Shown: piece by piece, positions 59,207 through 64,000 of the stretch | Layout: each line of letters begins with the position of its first letter | Numbering within the stretch: position 1 is the first letter of the stretch | Origin: Diphasiastrum complanatum | Lineage: Eukaryota; Streptophyta; Lycopodiopsida; Lycopodiales; Lycopodiaceae | Assembly (NCBI GenBank): GCA_029204225.1 | Contig: CM055093.1 | Coordinates: forward strand, 5,567,205-5,631,204 | Direction of reading: 5' to 3' | DNA: 64,000 nucleotides | Position numbers and translations under genes: made by a program | The notes under the pieces: generated by a model | What the model was told of the DNA's origin: nothing | The model's input: the letters and a program-made list of their open reading frames with translations, nothing else | Databases searched by the model: none

Positions 59207-60469
59207 TGACATCTCTACCAACAATCACTTTGTTAGTAGAAGGAATGTAAACCTTGTAGGCTTTACTCACCTCACTATATCCAACAAAAATACCTCTTCT
59301 TGAAGATGGATCCTCCTTGGTCCTATCATCAAGAGTAATGTTGACATAGCATGTGCATCCAAAGGTTCTTAGAAAGTTGACACTCGGCCTCCTCTTGAAT
59401 AGCATCTCAAAAGGTGTCCTTCCATCCAAAATAGCACTCGGCCACCTATTGCACAAGAAATTGGCACACAACAAAGCTTGATCCCAAAATGGTTTGTCAA
59501 GATTAGCACTTAACCTCATAGCTTTAGCACTTTCACATAAAGTCCTATTCTTCCTTTCAGCCACTCCATTTTGTTGTGGGGTCCTTGATGTTGTATACTC
59601 CCTCTTGATCCCATGCTCATCACAAAAGGCCTTGAACTTGTTAAATATGTACTCACCACCATTGTCACCTCTCAAGCACTTGATCTTTGTGGAAAATTGG
59701 TTCTCCCTTGCATTCTTGAACTTGACAAAGACATCATACATTTCATCCTTGCTCTTTAGTAGATAGATCCAACAAAATCTACTAAAATCATCGATGAATG
59801 TTACATACATCTTAGCTCCACTATTGCTAATTGTAGTAAATCCATGAATATCCAAATGTACAAGTTGAAAAGGCTTTGTAGATCTAGAAATAGATCTAGT
59901 ATAAGGTAGTATATTAGACGTAGACAAAGCACAAGACTCACAAACATGCTTGTCATTACTTAAGGAACTTGGAAGACCAATCACAACCTTCTTCCTTGCC
60001 ATTACCTCCAATGACTTGAAGTTGAGGTGTCCCATCCTTTTGTGCCAAACCTCTTGAATAGAAATTTGCTCCCTTGCAACACATCCAACTTGGTTAGCAA
60101 TAACACAAGCATCAAGTTTGAACAACTTCCCTTGCCTTTTACCTTTTCCAAATCCTTCCTTTTGATCAAACAAGCATCTCCATCAAACTCCACCTTGAGG
60201 CCCTTACTTAGCATTTGACTCACACTAAGCAAATTCTTGGTAATAGATGGAATAAACAAGACATCCTCCAAATGAACATTCCTATTTGTAGAGAGAGAAA
60301 TAGGAATTGTGCCAATCCCTTTGATTGCACACTCACCATCATTGGCCATGTAGATCACCCTCTTGTCATCTCCATATGCCAACAAAGAAGTGAAGTACTC
60401 TTTGTGAAAGGTCATGTGTGAACTTGCTCCACTATCAATCCACCAAGGATCTAGATCTCCATCATTAGC
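59207..60469 (-). pseudogene. Ty1/copia element B1, protease to integrase
   Basis: The minus strand continues B1 after the solo LTR: LANDGDLDPWWIDSGASSHM (protease, Asp-Ser-Gly intact), SVSQMLSKGLKVEFDGDACL, one frame slip near 60150, then pre-integrase WHKRMGHLNFKSLEVMAR, the zinc site CESCALS, and integrase with all three catalytic positions readable: HLDIHG, RGDNGGEY, NGVAERKNRTL. Downstream come FGCTCYVNI and GYSEVSKAYKVYIPSTNK, ending IVGRDV, where the inverted LTR joins. The 324-codon frame 60173-59199 has no internal stop. RT and RNase H are lost. Confidence 0.88.
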
Positions 60470-60474
60470 AAGCA
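60470..60474. repeat. Target site duplication AAGCA, left of solo LTR
   Basis: Identical to 61177-61181. Removing the LTR and one copy restores colinearity with copia B2 near 42130. Confidence 0.92.
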
Positions 60475-61176
60475 TGTGAAAGTACTGTACTTTAGGACCA
60501 TAAATGGATCTACAAAAGATCCACAAGAGTGATTGGATGCTTGCTTAACAATCTATCAAAAAACTAGACACAAAAAAGTTGATCTAGATTGGCAATTTGA
60601 CAAACAACAAGCATTAACAATCAAAAGCATTGATAAACATTGAAATCCGAGCCCACACGTGTGTACTACAGGCTGTAGTACGGCCTTCAACCTGAGAAAC
60701 AAGTATAAATTGATTTGGTTTTATTTGGATCACAAAAACTCAATGTACATAGTGAACTAGCTTGAGATTGCCAATGAGCTCCAAAAATTTTTCTATCTTC
60801 TCACTATGGAGAGAGGGAATACATAGCAAATTCGACTTCCTTCTTGAAGTTAGGTGGATTTCCAGCATGTAATAAGGAAGTTAACTCACTCTCCTTGACC
60901 TAAAATGAAACCCTAGTCTATTTCCTAGAGTTATGCTTGGTAGGTAGCTAGTTGGTCAAATTTTCACCTTAAACTTAGGTGTAGGTCCTATAAAGTAGGG
61001 ATGACCACCAAATAGACATGACCAACTCTCTTGACTTGACCTAACCTACATTAGGATGGGTTTCCCATGTGGCATCATGGCCTCACATGTGTGGGACCCA
61101 CTTGTGTACACAATTTACACTATTCTACATGGTTTTTGATCAAGCTAGATTTGCCAATTTTTGGCAATTCTTCACA
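60475..61176 (-). mobile_element. Solo LTR of copia family A (702 bp)
   Basis: TGTGAAAG...TTCACA with AAGCA on both sides, and no internal region. It splits copia B1 between MSSCML and NDGDLDPWW. In sister element B2 (near 42110-42160) those residues are contiguous, which proves the insertion and its exact edges. Contains CACACGTGTG near 60656 and CACATGTGTG near 61083. Solo LTRs form by recombination between the two LTRs of a full element. Confidence 0.95.
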
Positions 61177-62055
61177 AAGCATACATGAAGACATCACAAA
61201 AGCATCATCATTTGCATCTTGCACATCCAAACCATCCTCATCAAGAGTAAGATTACCATGCTTGTCTCCTTGATCTCTCTTCTTCTTGTAGCACTCACTT
61301 GCAAAGTGTCCTTTGATGCCACAATAGAAGCACTTGAGCTTTGATCTATCCTTCTTTTTTCCACTTGAAGAAGCATCCACTTGATCTTGCCCTTTAGACC
61401 ACTTGCTTTTGGTTTTGCCCTTGAATTTGCCCTTTGTGAACATAGCATCCTCTTGAAGTGTCGATGTAGATCCACCTCTTGCTTGAAGCCTATATTCCTC
61501 ATTGATCAAGATCTCTTGAAGATCCATCAAACTTGGCAAAGTCTTTTGAATAGCAATACTTTGAACAATGTTAGCATGAGCATCCAACAAGCCATTAAGA
61601 ATCACTTGAATAAGCTCTCCTTCCTTAATGCTTTCATCTATGCAAGCTAACTCATCATTCAATGCTTTCATTCTCAAAACAAAAGTACTTGGAATTTCTT
61701 CATTCTTTTGCAAACAAGAAAAGATTTGCCTTCTTAGAGTCAACACTCTAGAAGTAGAGTTGGATTCATAAAGCTTCTTCAATGAATTCCAAGCTTCCAA
61801 AGATGATGTGCACTTACCAACTTCCTTGAGAAGTTCATTGGTAACATTCATCTTTATCATGTGTAGAGCCTTCTTGGCCCTCTTGTCATACCTCAATTGA
61901 TCTTGTTGTATTGCTGGTCTCTCCTCCAAACCTACAACAATATCCAAAACATCATTCATCTCAAGAAGTGACTCCATCCTCACTTTCCATAATGAATAGT
62001 TACTTGAGGTAAGCCTATCATTGGCTTCCAACATGACTCCAATTGAGGTTGCCAT
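61177..62055 (-). pseudogene. Ty1/copia element B1 gag
   Basis: From the ATG at 62053-62055 the frame reads a full UBN2 Gag: MATSIGVMLEANDRLTSSNY, SLWKVRMESLLEMNDVLDIV, NSTSRVLTLRRQIF, LPSLMDLQEILINEEYRLQA, then zinc knuckle CFYCGIKGHFASECYKKK and MSSCML, where the solo LTR interrupts. There is no stop before the insertion, so this gag is intact up to that point. The frame extends a few codons into the LTR. Confidence 0.88.
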
Positions 62056-62642
62056 GTAGAAATGACCTGATCTTCTCTTTCAACCTGCTTCAATGCACAA
62101 AGCACTCCTTTGAACAACAACAAATGCTTTCAAAAGAAATCACCAGGATTTGAAACTATCTCACAAATTCCTTCTAGCACTTATCCAAGCAAATCAACAC
62201 ATAGAATCATGGAATCTTGATCAACCTATGATCTATCCTCAATCTAATGACTTTTGCCACTTCCTAAGATTCAAACACACTCAAATGAAGTCCAGCAACC
62301 TCACTATCTAGAGATCCAATCAAAATTAGAGTTTTGACAAAATCACAAAAAATTGACTATTCCAAATCTACATGCAAATGCTGAAAATTTGATATGCAAT
62401 CTATAAGCCACCACTTAGGCTGAACCAATGATCCAAAAATTGGCCAAATCCAGTATGTGAATTCAAAAATCGGAATTGAACAAGTATGTTGACCTATTTA
62501 GTGTTTTGATCTACAAAAGATCCAATCTACAAAAGCAAAAAATCTGATTTTGGTGTAGAATCCTCTCTAGCATGCTCTAGACTTGATATCTTCACCAAAT
62601 CATTGATAGATCTGATTTCCTCCTTCATAACCTGAAACACAA
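62056..62642 (-). other. Untranslated leader of copia B1
   Basis: Colinear with the leader of B2 (43010-43589); no coding frame. Confidence 0.65.
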
Positions 62643-62654
62643 GCTTTGATACCA
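62643..62654 (-). other. Primer binding site, copia B1
   Basis: Minus strand TGGTATCAAAGC, one base off the usual site (G to A), directly at the LTR edge. Confidence 0.85.
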
Positions 62655-63195
62655 TGTGAAAGATTTCAGATCCTTAAGATCTAATCTACTTGAATGATCT
62701 TTGGTTAGAAAGAGAAATACACTACCAATTTCACCAATGTAGAAAAATCAGCATCTACACACAATTTGAGATGCAAACACTAATAAAACTTGATCAAACT
62801 TGAATGAAATGATTATTACTGTTGTTGTCCGTACAAAACCAGCAAGCTACTGTATTTCACATGTGTGGATCCAAAAATAACAAATATAGATCATTCTACA
62901 CATAGAATTGCAAGCAATCACCAAGATAGTGCACCAATGGATAGTAGAACCCAAGAGAACCATGTATAAGCATGAAATGAGATAGAGAAGAGAGAAGATG
63001 ACTCTCTCCATGAGTTACGTCCTTTTATAACAGGTCCAAACCCTATTTGGTCACTTGGCTTTCCCACCAAAATGCTAACCCTACCAATTTTGGGTCTAGA
63101 TTCAATGTACCCAACTTATTCAAATTGAGTCTACTCAAACTCGCATTCTATCTTTTCCACACTTTCAAAAAGTGTTTGTTCAAATGAAATTTAGA
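62655..63195 (-). repeat. 5' LTR of copia B1
   Basis: It starts TGTGAAAGATTTCAG at the PBS. On the minus strand a TATA box (TTATAAAAGG, 63030-63021) marks the promoter, with transcription expected to start near 62995. CACATGTG occurs near 62860. The outer edge is uncertain, somewhere near 63180-63200. Confidence 0.7.
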
Positions 63196-63229
63196 CAAAT
63201 GAACTTTGAAAAGTCAACCTCTAAGTCTA

Positions 63230-63999
63230 AAACAAGTTTTGGCCTCAATATGCCAAATATGGAAATATTGCAAAATGTGATGAAACTAGTTGAATCTTTC
63301 ACAAACCGAGCCTTAAGCAATTTGATTGGAAATGGGTAAACAATCAAACCGATAATTGGACTGTGATTGACATGGAACCTCTTTGCCAATATCATGATAT
63401 ATTGATTGACAATTGCATTGTTAGATTAGGAAATAGGACTTGGAAACATGTGGTATTCCTATGGGTTTTGCATGTTCCCCTACATGGTGTAACTAGTATC
63501 TGTCATTCTATGAATTACATTTTATGAAAAGACTCGCCAGACTTGGAAAGGTAGAATACCTACGTGCCTTCAAGCATACTTCATGTTATATTGATGATAT
63601 TTGTTTCATAAACAACACAGATGCTCTTTTGTTTCTGGACAAGGAGCAACCTCGTGTCGATGATAATGCCTTACGGATCTATCCCTTGGAGTACCTCACC
63701 ATAGAAGATGATGATGCTTCAGATAATACAGTCAATTTTTTGAATATTACCACTATCTTTAATTCTTTATCAGGTATGTTTCATATGAAAAAAATTGACA
63801 AGCAAAGGAAACTTCTGTTTTCGTTTTTCCAATATATACACTTGACTACCAATAGGCTGATTATGAACTTGTATAAAGTTATTGTCGCTCAAATTATTGC
63901 CGCCATGTACTGTTGTAGCGAACAGGATACTTTTATGGATGAGGTCAGAAACGTTATTCTTGCTTTTCAATGTAATGGCTTCATGAGAGGAAGATTGTA
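63230..63999 (+). pseudogene. Penelope-like reverse transcriptase relic (runs off the window)
   Basis: The plus strand reads WKWVNNQTDNWTVIDME, then after a slip CGIPMGFACSPTWCN (63449-), a TAG, YLSFYELHFMKRL and the catalytic box CYIDDICFINN (YIDD at 63587-63598). Downstream are an acidic insert (TIEDDDASDN), VNFLNITTIFN, LLFSFFQYIHLTTNRLIMNL, and YKVIVAQIIAAMYCCSEQDT, then NGFMRGRL at the edge. GIPMG...SP, YxDD and the downstream Y-x-V-I-x-x-Q-I...CS pattern fit Penelope-like element RTs, not LTR or L1 types. From about 63500 onward there is no stop. The GIY-YIG region, if any, would lie outside. Confidence 0.6.
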
Positions 64000-64000
64000 T

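Overview
This window looks like nuclear DNA of a land plant. It holds one intact intron-containing housekeeping gene in a dense bed of decayed retrotransposons: Ty1/copia and Ty3/gypsy LTR elements, with traces of a LINE, a Penelope-like element and a CACTA DNA transposon. There is no operon-like packing, no ribosome binding site pattern and no bacterial gene. A fern, another non-seed plant or a gymnosperm would fit the mix of elements, but the sequence does not settle the lineage.

Layout. 1-9.4 kb: minus-strand copia gag with its LTR, which cuts a gypsy protease/RT relic; a 78-nt hairpin; a gypsy RNase H/integrase relic; a LINE RT scrap; and two unassigned protein-like relics. 9.5-14.4 kb: the acireductone dioxygenase (ARD) gene, minus strand, seven coding exons rebuilt here with GT-AG introns and a 194-residue product, plus its GC-rich upstream region. 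14.4-27.1 kb: AT-rich spacer, copia LTR fragments, copia element C, a cluster of long (GA)n tracts, and a CACTA transposase. 27.1-31.7 kb: a gypsy element with a GC-rich, tandemly duplicated leader/LTR and decayed pol. 31.7-43.96 kb: nested minus-strand copia elements D, D2 and B2. They are interrupted by element E, a complete 5.28-kb non-autonomous LTR retrotransposon with matching 5-bp target duplications. 43.96-50.9 kb: gypsy gag and RT relics, then a gene-like unit J (TATA box, about 3.2-kb coiled-coil reading frame, poly(A) signals). 50.9-58.2 kb: plus-strand copia F, split by the 2.7-kb non-autonomous LTR element G, then copia H. 58.2-64 kb: an LTR fragment, copia B1 (the best preserved copia integrase) split by a clean solo LTR with target duplication, and a Penelope-like RT running off the right edge.

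How it works together. Only ARD looks like a functioning host gene (methionine salvage). Everything else is mobile DNA, and the junctions give an order of events: E entered D2; a family A element entered B1 and collapsed to a solo LTR; G entered F. The copia-type elements carry a primer binding site matching initiator-tRNA-Met type (TGGTATCAGAGC or a one-base variant).

The most unusual items are element E, whose only long frame is a Cys-rich, internally duplicated protein with no protease, RT or integrase; the J unit; the CACATGTG/CACACGTG palindromes repeated in several LTR families; and the Penelope-like RT. All coordinates and translations were read by eye; no search or alignment program was run.
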